DNA from: Synchiropus splendidus | Lineage: Eukaryota > Chordata > Actinopteri > Syngnathiformes > Callionymidae | Assembly: GCF_027744825.2 (NCBI RefSeq) | Contig: NC_071345.1 | Span: 4,618,501-4,682,500 of the forward strand | Direction: 5' to 3' | Length of the DNA stretch: 64,000 bases | Shown: positions 25,669 through 38,757 of the stretch, in pieces | How positions within the stretch are numbered: position 1 is the stretch's first letter | How the letters are laid out: each line of letters starts with the position of its first letter | Program-made: the position numbers and the translations under genes | Notes under the pieces: model-generated | Told to the model about the DNA's origin: nothing | Database searches by the model: none | Seen by the model: only the letters and a program-made list of their open reading frames with translations

Positions 25669-26619
25669 ACGTGTGAGCGCGTACAGCAAGAATAAAACTC
25701 CCCATTGATAAGAACAAGTTCTACTTGTTAACCTATCAGCAGAGCTGGACGTGGGCCGACCTCCAAGTCTCCGGGGCGTATTAGCTCTCAACCCCCCGCT
25801 ATGACACAGCAGTCACAGTTCCTGCAGTCATGCACATGTACATGCGCACACGGTGTCGGGGAGTGGGCTGGCGACTCACATGTGTTAGCACTCTCCTCTA
25901 TGGATGCATTGAAGTGGACTTTGAGAAATGTTTCACCTCACATCCCTCCTGCGACCGTCCCTTTTTTAAACGCTTCCATGTGCCGCGTCTGCATTCCGGC
26001 CAGCTTCCTGAGGCATTCCGAGACTCTCCCCGAAGACACCAGATACCCAAGAGAAAGCAGATAGTCATGAGAAATACCTGCTGTCTCATAGCCGCCATTG
26101 CGCTATCTAATGCATGCGGCGAGTATTGTTTTCTTACTGGGATATGCTAGGGAGATAGAGCCGAGGCTGTTTTATGACACCCATAATGGCCGACCCTGGG
26201 AACATCAGCTCCAGTGGGCTGTTGCGGGGCGCGCCTCATTGTCAAATAAAAACGTCCAATGAAGGTCGGACGGAGAACAAAGAGGCACAGTGCCGAATAA
26301 GCACCTCTCAGTGGCCGACCTACAAACCCACTGGTCCGGCGTGTGCCGGCTCTGCCGCTTGTCTATTTGCTTGAGCGTCACACAAACCTGTGGATGTTGG
26401 GTTTTTGCTGCGGGGCAGATGAGCACTCTCTTTCTTTGACAGGACACTCTGTCACAGTAAATCTGTGCATAGCCACACTGGGCCGCAGCAGACAGCCAAA
26501 CAAGTGTCACAGGATCCTGGAGCAACCGTGATGTTCAAGACAAGTCTTCCGAGCAGTCCGTTGGAGGGACTCCCCACGCTAGTACTGCATCTGAGGATTT
26601 TAGGTTAAACAACTGCGAT
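23986..26619. other. Non-coding, no gene seen
   Basis: 24.7-25.3 kb is strongly AT-rich. A (GT)n tract lies at about 25637-25667. 25.8-26.5 kb is GC-balanced, with overlapping short frames on both strands that resemble no known protein. Confidence 0.5.
25637..25667. repeat. (GT)n microsatellite
   Basis: About 15 GT units. Confidence 0.95.
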
Positions 26620-26755
26620 GTAGCTTGTACTCCACTTTCCTCCCACAGTCCTAAAACAGGTTAGGTAAATTTTCTGTCAGTAGCTGGCACAGGCTTCACC
26701 CCCCCAGTGACCCCATTGGGGAATAAAGTGAAGTCATTTTAGACTTCATCCACTG
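26620..26755. mobile_element. Degenerate SINE/LINE-tail fragment
   Basis: GTACTCCACTTTCCTCCCAC and AGTCCTAAAACAGGTTAGG, then GGCACAGGCTTCACCCCCCC and GGGGAATAAAGTG. These match the order of a common teleost SINE/RTE-type body (TACTCCGGnTTCCTCCCACAG... GGATAAAG). Confidence 0.5.
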
Positions 26756-27020
26756 GTTATCGATCCCCAAATCAGATGCCATTTTTTTTTTCTTTGTCGA
26801 ACGAGCAGCTTTGAAACCTGGATGGAGCCTTGACTTTGGAACAAATTGCTCAAGGAGACAACAGTGTCTCAGCCATCTGTAAAATCATATAACACTTCAG
26901 CCTTCGATGCAACACACTCTCTCTCCTTAGGATTCAAAGAAGGAGGACGTTTGCATCTAAGGGTGACGCTGAAGTCAGCCATCTGCAATGCAGAAAGGCC
27001 ACATTCGAAATTGTACCGGT
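26756..27020. other. Non-coding, no gene seen
   Basis: No supported feature. Confidence 0.4.
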
Positions 27021-27500
27021 CATGTTATTGTCACTGATCACATGCGTTCATTGGTTCTTTACGTTGGTATTTCTGTTCACTAACATATTCGTATTCGGGG
27101 GAAGAGCCCAGAGTCAAGTTTATGACGGCAAACTCCAAAACCTTCATGTCTCATTAGACCCTTCTCACCCTGGTCATGGACTGTTCTTCCCCTCGGCTGT
27201 CAGACTGTTGGTTGTTTATTGTATTTTATTTCATTATTTATTTTTTGTCAGCACTTTCCTAGTTGATGCGATCCCCACTGACCATGGCAATAAATTTGAT
27301 CCTGATTCTGCTACGCATCAGGTAATAACAGTAACACTGCCCCCCACAGTTTCCAGTGGTAGTGCTCCGTTTGGCCCGCATCTGTAAGCTTTGTGGAGAC
27401 GTGCAGAGATACGGACGAAATGAACGCAGAGCACCGACAGAAGGCTCCATCCATATCCAGATCTGTGCGTAACATTGAGCGTAATTGGGCCTTGAGGCAT
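27021..27500. mobile_element. Family C interspersed element, interrupted by a LINE fragment
   Basis: The left part (TGTTATTGTCACTGATCACA, TTCTGTTCACTAACATATTC, AAGTTTATGACGGCAAACTC) and right part (CATCAGGTAATAACAGTAAC, CATCTGTAAGCTTTGTGGAG) match the copies at 60 and 63.5 kb. Between them, about 27150-27315 is replaced by a truncated LINE end. Confidence 0.7.
27150..27315 (+). mobile_element. 5'-truncated LINE end (C-terminal reading frame remnant)
   Basis: One frame encodes DPSHPGHGLFFPSAVRLL, which looks like the DPSHP...LLPSGRR and FFPxAVRLLN motifs of fish non-LTR retrotransposon ORF2 C-termini joined by a deletion. It is followed by T-rich sequence and GCAATAAATTTGATCCTGATTCTG. It is inserted inside family C. 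Confidence 0.65.
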
Positions 27501-30500
27501 TCAACTGAGGCATGTTTCGCTTGGGGTGATCGTGGTTTAAGCCATAGGGTGAGTTTACCTATGTGTCGGCATGCAATGCGGATAGTTGACTTCTGTGACA
27601 CCAGTGGTTGCAAAAGTCCACTTAAAAATAGTTGCTATTAGACATTAGGCATATCCCGATGCCGTGGGTCGTGCACCACGTGAAAGAAAGATGGAGGTTG
27701 CGGTGGCACTCCTTCCGTTCTACGTACAAGAACAAGTCAATTGGAATAGAAAGCCCCACCCCTTAAAATGTTAGAGTTGTTCAGTGACCACGACACAGTC
27801 AGTAATGAGGACAGATATTTAAGGGGACATCTTACATTTGGGGACATTTTTGTGTCACGATGCAACGCTGACTTCAAGGATGCAAAAGTTTACTTCGCCA
27901 CGTCAACGTCTCACGCCATGTCAGTGTTGGATTATTCATGATCAAAATGACATGTCCTAAAATACTTTTACCTCTACCAGCCACTGTCCCTTCACACACC
28001 CACACAAACCAAATTCTTCTTTTGACTGAAGACAATGATTATATTTGCTTGAAGCAATTTCCTGGACCGATCTACCGACTTACCTCCTTTCAATAAATGA
28101 CATGAGGGGGGAAATCCAGGAGACAGGAAATGAATAACATAAATGTCTTTCTAAAGAAAGCAGGGACTTTTATTCTCCAGATGGCTCCGATATAGAACGG
28201 TCGCCGCCAAAGTGTGCTCTCCATTATGACCATTTAAAAGCAGTATCTCCTGCAGTGCATGGATCGTGACAATCACCCAAAGAGCTTTGGACAAAATAGA
28301 AGTCCAATCATACAAATGGAATTGTCCCGTTGGGTATACCACAAATAGTATTCAATCAAACCTAATACTTCTGTTCCGAACTGTGCAATCAAGGGGCTGC
28401 CAGGTTGGAGAACGTAGGAAAGATCGAGCAGATGATAAGACAGGCTCAAACTGGGCATAGAGCCGTTGCTAATGCGACGGTGTGAGTCGGATTATTAGCT
28501 CATATTTGTGTCTGAGAGAGCTAAATCGTTCTTTTAAAACTGGTGAGTCACAATCCTGAGGTCCAGTCTTTTGCAATGTTGTCTGAGAATGTGTGTCTCA
28601 CCAAGACGAAGGAGAGCTGAGTCAGCGGTTCACAGAAAGGTGGTTTCCTGATCAATATGACAACATAGAATTGCAAAAGAATGAGTCACTCTAGTAGGGT
28701 TAACAACTGCCTTTGCCAACACTTCTATTGCTTTTTCAGTACTTTTTTTTTTGTTTGTTTTTTACCAAAACGTTGTCAATATAGCCTGAGAACACAAGCG
28801 GATTTCAATCTTAACCCTTTAAAATATACTTGGCAATTAAAAAGCAAAAACCTGGAGAGATTTGAATGGGACTTTTCACTTTGTCAAAGTTTGTTTTGGC
28901 AGCTAAATTGAAGCTACAAAGTTAACAAACACGGGCACTGGACCAATTTGAAAATAAAACTGATATAAAAAAAAATAGGGCAGAAAAAAAGTTGTTGTAC
29001 TTTAGTATTTTTATTTATTTTTTTAATCCAGATGGAAGTCCACAACACCATTAATCACCATGGCCCTGCGGCTCTTTACCAGACCTACAAACAGCAGGGA
29101 GGTAGAGAAGTTTTCACTGCAGAGGAAGAGGCTTTACGCAGTACAGACCACATGATAGCTCATAGGTGGGACGCTATAAGCATTCCACACAGTCTCTGAC
29201 AGACAGCTACAGGACCATTCCCTGCTTGAATCACCCTGAGAAGCTCTGTTTGAATCCCTAAAGGTCATTCACCAGTGGGTGTGGTTGATTGACTTTCTCA
29301 ACCCTCAAAAGGCTACTTCCCCCCTTTGAACAATTTACTGATGTAATTCTGTGGAGATGCAACACATTCTCACTTCCAAGGCACCAAATAGAGACTGTCT
29401 TTTGTGTTCTATGTTGACATCAACTTTCTGGGGTGTATGTGGACGCATATGTGTTTCAGCGGAGTAAAAATGTTCCCTTCCCATGTGACTGGGGACGAAC
29501 TAGTCGGGGAAATGTTCAGGAGGTCTCTATACTACTTCAGTTCAGATGTCACTTAGGGTATTTATGTGTACCCACTACCTACTGCGTCGGTCATGATTAG
29601 TGGAAGGATGGACCCAAGTGCAGTGGGTACTGGTCGACAGATGACACGGGACAACAAGATTGATGGATACAAATAAATGAATATACAGACAAATAACTTT
29701 GAACTAAAGGCGCCGGGAACCAAAACGCGGACCGGGAAGAACGCACAGGGAACGGGGAAGAATCCGGAACTCAAGAGAGGCGGATTCCAATCACAAGCCT
29801 TAAAAGTGGGAGAACAGAAAACACACTCTGGGTTCAGCTCGACAAGTTGGCAATGAACTAAAATGAACATGAGGGGTAAACAAAGCGGATCTATCTTAAC
29901 TAAAAAGTGAGACCAATAACTGCTCACACGCGGAATGAATGGAAGGTTGGGAGGCTAATGAAGAAATAGCGAGGAAGGACGTGAAAACAAAGGGTTGCTA
30001 CAGAAAATGAATTCAGCGCGTTATGCATTAAGAAAGGGTTGAGGGCTAAAGCGAGAACACGGAACTCTTGGGAAGAGATACCTCAAAATCTACCATCTGG
30101 CAAACGTAGCTGGCATCGGGAGGAATATATCCGAGGAGGGACTGATGAAACAATGAGAGCCAGCTGCGTTTGCTTGTGAAGTTGGATAGGAGGAGTGGAA
30201 AAGGAAATGAGAGGGAGTAACAGAATAAAAGCACGAGGAAGGGACGCGCAGAAAAATACAAACAATAGAAAAACCACAGGTTAAAGTGCGGCCAGACAGC
30301 ATCAGATTATGAGGATATGAGTGGCGTCAGCATGCAACGCTGGGACTTGAAGATCGATGCCAGTTGATGCCTTTGGAGTGAGAATGGTTTGGAAAAATAC
30401 AATTGAGTACCTTTTACGTAAATAGCTATTTCTTGACAAACCAGAACTCATATCATTGGTTGTGTATTATTTTGTTTGTTTGTTTGCAGTAACGAAGAAC

Positions 30501-33500
30501 ATTTTGCACTGAAGCAACCTATGCTCACATTTCTTTGAATAAGTCTTCAACAGAAAAGGTTTGCAGACAAAAGCAAACGTGTCTTTATGATGAAAAGAAA
30601 AATGTAGGGACAAAGAAAACGCTAGTCTTGGGGTTTGTTCTCATCTTGAATCATATTATTTGTACAGAAATTCAAGTCTCTGCGGTGCATCTTAACCACC
30701 ACGCTGTGTTGACATGACAACCCAAACAGCTGCCTGCCATGATTTGTTATGAAAGTCACTTTGGTCAGGATTTATCCCTTTTTTTATACGACACCCCTAC
30801 AGGCTTCAGAGAATAAATGCAGTTAGCGTCTTTTCACTCTTTCCCCTCCTTTTAGTGCTGTTATTCTGGGCAGCGGGTCTTATAAATAACTAATAAAGAC
30901 CAAACCTGTGACGCATTCATCTTAATGCTACATGGCATCAGGGACAGGTGTGCTGGCTTATTCCTACCTTTTGTAAGACAGCACAATTAATCTGCTTTGT
31001 GCCATGTTAAGAGCAAAAAGAGTGGACCGTGGAAAAAGAAAAATGAAAAAAAAAAAAAAAAAACGCAGAGGGGAAAGTCATGAATTTTACAGTAAAGCCG
31101 TGAGCAGCAGACCCTGGCTACCTTCACACTATCGTGGACTTTAGGTCTTTCTTGTGGGGGGTTGAGCAATGTAGGCCTCGAGAACACGTTATACAGTAGT
31201 TATCAATACAGTTAAAATATCAATCGAGGTTCGGACTCAACTACAAAAACCCACAACACATAGCCGGGATATGATTTTGGATTAGAACTCAGAGCTATAA
31301 ACAAGACCAAGCAGATGTGTTTTAGTTCTCTGTGGCACCAACACACCAATTATTCTCCTTCACCTCCAGTCCATGACACAAGGCACACGTTTTCTTACTT
31401 TCTTATCTTCCAAAATCCCCTTCCTTTATTTGTATTTTGTTATTATTATTTTCCTTTTTTTGCTATTATTTCTTTATTTGTGGTAGAGGTGGCAGACTCA
31501 ATATCCTGCTGTGTAGCAAAATTAAATTTAGAAGCTAAAGCTCTATCGGGCCGGAAAATGACTTGGCCGGCCAGGTTTGGCCCCTGCACCTTGTCAGGAC
31601 ATTCCCACCATGTATTACGATCAGAACTGTAAACATGGCTGCCATTCTTCATTCTGGGTCTCTAATGTAATAACAGGCTTTTGTAAGGTCACCAACTCGC
31701 CCTGAAATATGGAATCGTACCAGATGTGACACATAAAAGTAGCGCCTCGTATTGAACCACCACAGGACAGAATTAGTTTTTGTATTGCCTGTGTGCATAC
31801 CAGTGAGGTGACAACTTCATGTTCCTCTTTGGAAGTGAAGAATGGTCATCCTGGGCCTGTGGTTCAATCGTTCGAAAGAATCAAAACTGGAAACTGAAGA
31901 GAGTTGTGGATTTATGTTGCAAATATTCCAAGAGTGCACGCAGCAACACCGACAAGTTGCACAGTGAGGTCAAAAGACAAACCACAATCTCTATATTGTC
32001 AGGTTGTAGTTTGTTTACTGTATATTATTTGCGGCCAATCGCTTGTTTAATATGACATTTCTTACCAACAAAACAGTGTTTCAACGTTGATTTTTATTTG
32101 CAGCCATTTCACGTTACACAACTTCACGCTATCATGATACAAGGTGATACGCAATCCATACTTAGGAATCAATACTGCAAATGGTAGGGAGGTCAAAAGA
32201 TTTTCTTCTTTTTAATCTTGTTTAATTGCGCTAAAGCACAGTTAACTCACGATTAATCGCAAATAAAACTCATGTTGATAATAGCGTCCTTTAAGTTGCA
32301 CATAAGAATTTTAATCTGTTGACTGTAAATAGTCATTGCTCACCTTTATATTTTAAACACATTCTTTTTTCATGAAATATCTGGATATCACCCTTAAATA
32401 TCATATTATTTTTTAACACAATGATCAACAACTTTTGTTGACTGAGCTAATATAAATGTGAGGTTCAGGCAACACCTGACAAGAAAGGCAGCCTTCAGCG
32501 TAGTGTGTTGACACTTTAGGCCTCGGCAGCGCAAAGCGTAAAAACAGACAAAGGTTGGGGTTAGGTAGACTATGGGATGACATTCATTCTATGTGTAGCT
32601 ACATGTCACTTCTCTGTCAAACGGCAGTGCATTTTTGTCACACGTCTCCTCATGCTCCACATGCAATACCCGATCTACACCCCCTGCCAGGAACGCTAAA
32701 CAGGATAGGAATCCGTTGACACGCCTTTGGCATCAGTATTGGATGAAACAGAGCATTTCCCAAGGTCAGTATCTCACAGCATAGGAGTGAGGATGGGTTG
32801 GTTTAGGTGGGATTGAGGGACTGGATGGACTTAAATATTCTTATAAGGAAAACACTTGTTGTTTGTATGTTTTTTTTTAAATATGATTAAGGCTTGCAAG
32901 CCATGGGGTCTTTCCAATGTGTGGCAAGGGGCCTCTTGAGCAGGCACTTGAGAAGGCACCTGGCTTATTTTACTGCAAAATAAGGGACTTCTATAGTAGA
33001 TGGGTGTCGCACATTTTACAGCATGAAAGGTGGAAAGTGCGATCATTATCATCATAACATATATGTGGAACAGGTGACATGTCATGACATGCCAGTATTT
33101 TCACACACCAGTCCAGATTCCTTCACACACTGTGCATGCCAGGTTTCTGCTGAACGCCGGCAGACATTGGTGTTTCCTGAAACACAATATGAAGGAGGAT
33201 AGGTGATGCTTGCATGTGCTGGGGAAGCGGCGATATTAGCCATATGTTATTCATTTACAACAGCATGCTTCAATTAATCTGGGCAGGGTGGCAGGCGCCA
33301 GGCTTGGGCCTCATGCCACCTGAGCGAAGGGGGGAGAATGATCTCCCGCTCTCAGAGGAACCAGCAGTGAAAGCATATCCCCGCGAATCGATGGGCCTTA
33401 CATCACTGCTCACACCAAGCTCATCGCTGTCCCGTCCTCTCCGAGGCTCTGGTCCTCTGAGCCCCTTTGTTCTCCCTTCCCGGGATGTAAAGACAAGGCC

Positions 33501-35040
33501 AATAAAGGCTGAACACGGCGCTCTGATTCAAATAGCCTCCCCTGTGGCCCCCTGAAAGGAGCGGTAATTTTCATGTTGGAGCCCACAGAGAGACACCCCT
33601 AGGATGTTTTGTCAGACTATTTCTAAACTAGGGCGGTTTGGCGCAGTGGTGAGTGAAAGTAAAAGAGGGAAGGGAGCGGTAACAAGGGGTGAAAACCACA
33701 GTGACCAGACTGGACTGCAGATTTGTTCTTTAACAAGAGAAACAGAAAAAAAAAAACAGCGCTAGGAAAAACGTCTTATAGGGAGCAGCATCAGCTGATG
33801 CTGCAAAACAAAGATGAAGCACAAACATCTGATGGGAAAGATCCACATTCATCTGCATCTGTGTCCCTCCCGGGCGTTTGACTTTCATTTCAACCAGTGA
33901 GCAATATTCCGAAATAGCAGACGAGGACCACTGGCCAGGTTTTTATACCATAAAGTATGATGTTACGGAGCGACTTGCCAAGGCTAATACCGCCGGGCTG
34001 ATTGTTGCTTGGATAAATAACACGAAGAGTCAGTTAATGATGATGAATTCACCAGGAGGGAGGGAAGTATATATGAAAACAGGATAAGAATATTGAATTT
34101 CGACACATGATACGCGACGACAAGCTGTGTCATCTGTGTGGCAACGGATTAGACGGCGTAGCTTAGCAACTTCTGACTAAATAATTACATTTTGACTCAC
34201 TTGGCTCGTGATGTCATCTGGACACGTCCAACTTCCTGTCTCATGCATCAGGGGATATTTCACTGAGGAGGTGGAACGAAAATATGACAGGGCTCTATTG
34301 AAAACTCCCATTTATTCATGCTGAATTGTATTTATTTATTTATTTTTCAATCATAAAACCAAACCAACAAACAAACCAATGGCAACTGTGAAAACGTAAT
34401 AGATATGTTTTCCAATTTCAGGTTATTTGTGATGAATTGGCGATAAGAAGTCATTTATTGACAGAAATAAAATGATAAAACAATGATAATGATAAGTTGA
34501 AATGCCAAAAAATTGCAATCCCCAAGTGTGTTGGCTGCAAAATGAATTTGATTTTTATATATCTATTTATTTTAATCTCTGTATTTTGCGAAAATCTGTC
34601 ATTTTGAAACATGAATTTGGCTATAATCCCAGCAATACACTACACAGCATTATTATATGAATCTTATTCTGGATAACATTTACATTCTATTTTACTTTAG
34701 CCGCAATTTTCAAATGTAATTTTGCATTGGTGCTGCAGGAAAAAATAGCCAAGCGTTTTTGCTCATGGTTAAGCAGCCCATTCCCCTGACAGGGGCCCAG
34801 AGTGGAGTGTACAATGTTTCCAACCTGTTTTGAGATGATCATGCCATAAATAGCACCACCAGCCTGGAGCATCTCCCGAAGTCATGTTCTACTGGATTGG
34901 AAAAGACAAGTTTGGAAAGTTGCTGATGTGATGGTTGCGGTTGAAACCTGATGAAAACCAAATGAATGGCTTGTGAGAGTATAAACATCCCAATAGTTGC
35001 CCTTTGAAACTCAATAAAATCAGATGGAAATGAGGACGAC
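27501..35040. other. Non-coding, no gene seen
   Basis: Long gene-free block. Fragments of the CATGCAACGCTG/CTATGTTGAC degenerate repeat occur near 27860, 29410, 30330, 32500 and 32710. 29.6-30.1 kb (GGACCCAAGTGCAGTGGGTA onward) has the look of an interspersed repeat I cannot name. ATTAATCGC-type repeat remnant near 32200-32270. An A18 run lies near 31047. Confidence 0.5.
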
Positions 35041-35044
35041 ATTA

Positions 35045-35225
35045 GCTACTGAAAGAGCAGTGGTTCAGGCTGCAGCCTCACAGCAAGAAGGTCATCGGTT
35101 CAATTCCAACTTGAGGCAAGTCTTGGAGTGAATTGCGTTGTTGAGGTTGTAAATTCTCTCTGTGCTTGCGTGGGTTTCCCCTGGGCACTCTGGTTTCCTC
35201 CTAAGAACGCGGCCTAAAAAAAAAA
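35045..35225 (+). mobile_element. tRNA-headed SINE
   Basis: An A-box-like TGGTTCAGGCTG is followed about 33 bases on by a B-box-like GGTTCAATTCC, as in tRNA-derived SINE heads. Then comes the body: TTGCGTGGGTTTCCCCTGGGC and CTCTGGTTTCCTCCTAAGAA, typical of teleost SINEs. An A-rich run closes it. It is not a functional tRNA, because no acceptor or anticodon stem fold is apparent. Confidence 0.65.
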
Positions 35226-37900
35226 AACTAGATACCAGATAATCTTTTTGACGTCATGTGAAGTGAAAACAAGCGCCAAATTTGGACCATATCTTTCCGA
35301 GAATCACGTAAGATGATCGACAGCGTCTCTGTGAAATGTGGTTTTCTGCTCTGCCTTGGAAGACGGACCATCACTGCCTCTTATATCTGGATCTGGCTGA
35401 GCAGCAACTTTCAGAAGTTGTGTGCGGCGTAAAACTTTCAAACTGGACTGGCGTTTGTGAACCTTATGAACTATACATGAATTGTCTACAGCTATATTCA
35501 TTTTTTCCAACTAAATGAAATAATGTCACCAACAACGATGGGGCATTTAACTGACTATGTGCCAATCATTATTGTAATATAGTAATTACCTTGTAATTAA
35601 ACGCAGTAATTAATTCGCGTCTCCGGTCACGTGGGCGTAAATTGTTGTGAGCCGTGCACCAGGCGGCACTAATTTGAAATCATGCAGTAATAAATCAGCG
35701 GCGAGGAGAAGCTGTCGGCGAGAGAAGGGTTCAGGGGAGCGCGGCGTTCGCCGGCTCACGGTTGGCGTCATTAGTTGGAGAGGAAAGCTGAAGATAAACA
35801 CAGATTGTCGCCGGACCGCAGGCGCAGCCATCTGCAGCTGTGCCATCCTGATCAAATCAAGGTGCTGGTCTGAGAGAAGCATGTGAGGTCAGGACCTGCT
35901 TGTTTTGGTACCACGTGTGAGATCCAATCCACTCTAATAGGACCGGACAGGAAGTTAATGCTTTATTAGTCCCAGTGAAAGGCGGTGGAAAGTACGCAGG
36001 TATTTTCTTTCAGGTTTGCTGTCATCCTTATTGCAGCTCTGGTACCAAAAAGTATACATATATATATGTGTATATAGCACCACCAGAACAAGAGCCGGAA
36101 CATTGTTTTGTTTAATTGTGAGTCCTGTTTAGTCGAACAATAGGAGCCCCTTTTATAAGTTCTTCAAACAAAACTGTTGTCGCTGTCATGTTTATTTCAG
36201 TCCAGGTTGTTTGTTTGAATTAGCTGGCAGCAGGAGCTGATGTTGTGAAGACTTGCTGGAGTTTGCATGCTGGAATAAATGGCAATAGCTGCGAGAGACG
36301 TCATGGATGAGAGTTCTTTCGTTCTTATCTGACCATTTTTTAGTTGGGGGGAAGCTGCATGTGAGATGTGGCCCTTTTCCTGGAGGTATCTGCTTCCATG
36401 AGGCCAACGCACAACAGCGAAATGACCACTAGGAAATGTTACATTCTTTTCTAATGTCATTTTTTTTGTGATGTTTATCACTATTTCAATAAATTTCAAA
36501 TACATCATTGAAAAATGATGTATTTAATGTCTTTATTTCAATGAATGAATAAGGGCTGCTACTCATGTTTACCGTTTTTCGATAGTCCACTAGTCACAAA
36601 CTGTTTGACTGAAACAGGTTGATCAACACATTGACATGTCTGATTTTAGTGTTCAATATTTCAATTTTAATTACTGAAAATGTAGTTATTGACTCTTTAA
36701 AAGAAGAAGAAGAAGAAGAAACCGCCATTTGGGACATATAGAAAAAAAGAAAAAAACGTTTTTGTGCAATATAAATTCAAACATTAAATCCAAAAATGAT
36801 ATTAAATATTTTATCAATGTAAGTCCTTAAAAAGAAAAAAAAAAAGAAAAAAATAACTAAAATAAATAGTCAATTTTGCCATTCAAACATTCATGTCTCA
36901 ATAAATAATATTACAGATAAAAAGATAAAATAACTTTTGCTTTGAGAAGGTATGAAAAGAGAACAGCCGTTCTCCACAGCCTGCATCTGCCTGCACTGAT
37001 CTCCTGCAGGGTCTGAGATGCTGTAGGCAGGACGTCTCTGATGCCGTTAATTAACTGTGGATTCAAAGTGTTTACAGTATAAAACAGCCAGCGCGACATT
37101 TTGATCCATGATTTTATAGCCGGTCACACCCCGCCAACACCCCTCAATAAATTCCAATAACCTTTACTCTCACTTGAGTGACTGATCCACCACCTGCGCC
37201 GCTCCAACGCTCGCCCCGCTCACACCATGACACATGGAGAGTCAGGCCGAGGAGCGCGAGTCTGTTCTCTAACCGAATTAAGCGACTCGTAGATCTACAG
37301 TATTTGCGCAGTATATCCTGGGAGGCCAGAGCCGCCATGAGCCTCTTTCCACCCACATAGAAGACTTCCTCTTTGCTCAAGTCAGGAGGGGAAATCTAGG
37401 CCAGATGTGGCTTCAAACACAGCGAAAGCTGCAGGGATTGAAGGTGGGATCAGTCCCATCTTTCGCGTGACCCCGCGACCCGCTGCTTCCTGGCATCTGT
37501 CTATTTTCCTTCCCCTCTGCTCCTTCTCTGATGATCACTTGTAAGTTGCTGTCTCTCGGGTGCTTTTAATTTTCTTGCAAAACAAGAAGGCTTCTAATGA
37601 GTTTCTGCTGTGTGCTTTTAACTGCTCAAACCTCGATTGGCTGCGCGTTACAAAGTATTTAATTTGTCACATTACAAGGTCGAACGCAAGGCTTTTTTAT
37701 TCATTCGCTTTACGTTGCGTTCCTCATCCTGAGGTGAGATAATACCGAGAACAGCAAATGATATGTCTGGGTGGCTATTCTGCGGATATGGCTCCTCTAT
37801 GTTCAACATCCATCATCATCATTTCAATTTTTCTTATTTTTATTTATTGTAAATCATTTATTTTTTGATGGACAACCAGGGATTTCACTATTGTGCTTGT
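35226..37900. other. Non-coding, no gene seen
   Basis: Includes a short (AGA)n run near 36701-36720 and A-rich stretches at 36.72-36.93 kb. Short frames only. Confidence 0.5.
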
Positions 37901-37904
37901 TAAA

Positions 37905-38065
37905 ATCTTTTGTGGGTGAACCTGGTTCCTCTCTTTGTGGCGTTTGTTTGTCCTCTGGGTACTCAAGTTTACTCCCGTTTGCTCCAAAAAGGTACATTTA
38001 TGACACTAAATTGTCCTTACATGGCAGACAGGTGGTATGTCTCTCTGTCCCCTGCCGTAGACAAT
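37905..38065 (+). mobile_element. Degenerate SINE body
   Basis: TTGTTTGTCCTCTGGGTACT, CCGTTTGCTCCAAAAAGGTA, TGACACTAAATTGTCCTTAC and CCCCTGCCGTAGAC follow the order of the SINE/RTE body seen at 35 kb. The tRNA-like head is not recognisable. Confidence 0.5.
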
Positions 38066-38133
38066 CTATCTTTAAAAAGTAAAAAATTCTGTCCATGCAA
38101 CTCTCTTTCTTTTGTACTTTCCTCGATGGTGGT

Positions 38134-38467
38134 GCTATAGTTGAGACTATCTAACTCAAGATCGGATCAAGATGGAGACCAGAGCATACAGAGACCAAGA
38201 CTTTGACGCCCCAAAACCGAGACCAATGAGGGGGGAAAAACCAAGACAGAGACCAAACTCAATACAGAACACAGCAGCACACTTTTATTTCTTAGCGCAA
38301 CAGAAACTGTCGTAATATTTGCAAAATAAATCAAGAAGTTCATTGGAACAAACTTTAAATATGATCTGGGCTCAGTTTTGTCTCAGCCTCACCCTTCACT
38401 GGTCTTGGTCTCAACTTGGTCTGTGGCTCTTGAAGTCTTGGACTTGGTCTCTTTATGTGACTACAGC
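38134..38467. mobile_element. Inverted-repeat element rich in GAGACCAAG (family D)
   Basis: The left half carries GAGACCAGAGCATACAGAGA and CCAAGAC; the right half carries the complement (TGGTCTTGGTCTCAACTTGG, TGGACTTGGTCTCTTTATG). Ends GCTATAG...CTACAGC are near-complementary. No clear target duplication. Confidence 0.6.
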
Positions 38468-38688
38468 ATTAAAATTAACAAATTAAATACTATGATAAAT
38501 TCAGCAGGATGACTGAAAAACAGTTGGTGAAATGACAAAAATGAAGGAAGAACAATCTAGATTTTTGAGTAGCAATAATTCTCAAGTGGATATTTGCGTC
38601 CAATAATGATGCCAACGTAAACCTTCCACGTTGCCACTGATGTGTCAAAGGAGTCAAATGTCCCCCTCCTATCGAGCCCTAACCCATT
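38468..38688. other. Non-coding, no gene seen
   Basis: No supported feature. Confidence 0.4.
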
Positions 38689-38757
38689 GTTAGAAATGGG
38701 TCGATGAGGTATCATGAAACAGTGTTGCAGTGTCCACATTTTCAGTTGTCACTCTAG
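38689..38757. mobile_element. Family A MITE fragment (left end)
   Basis: AAATGGGTCGATGAGGTATC followed by ATGAAACAGTGTTGCAG and CATTTTCAG, matching the left arm of the 60.5-kb copy. Confidence 0.7.

Noticed and set aside
35060..35110. tRNA gene
   Set aside because: Has A- and B-box-like strings but no credible acceptor or anticodon stem; followed by a SINE body.
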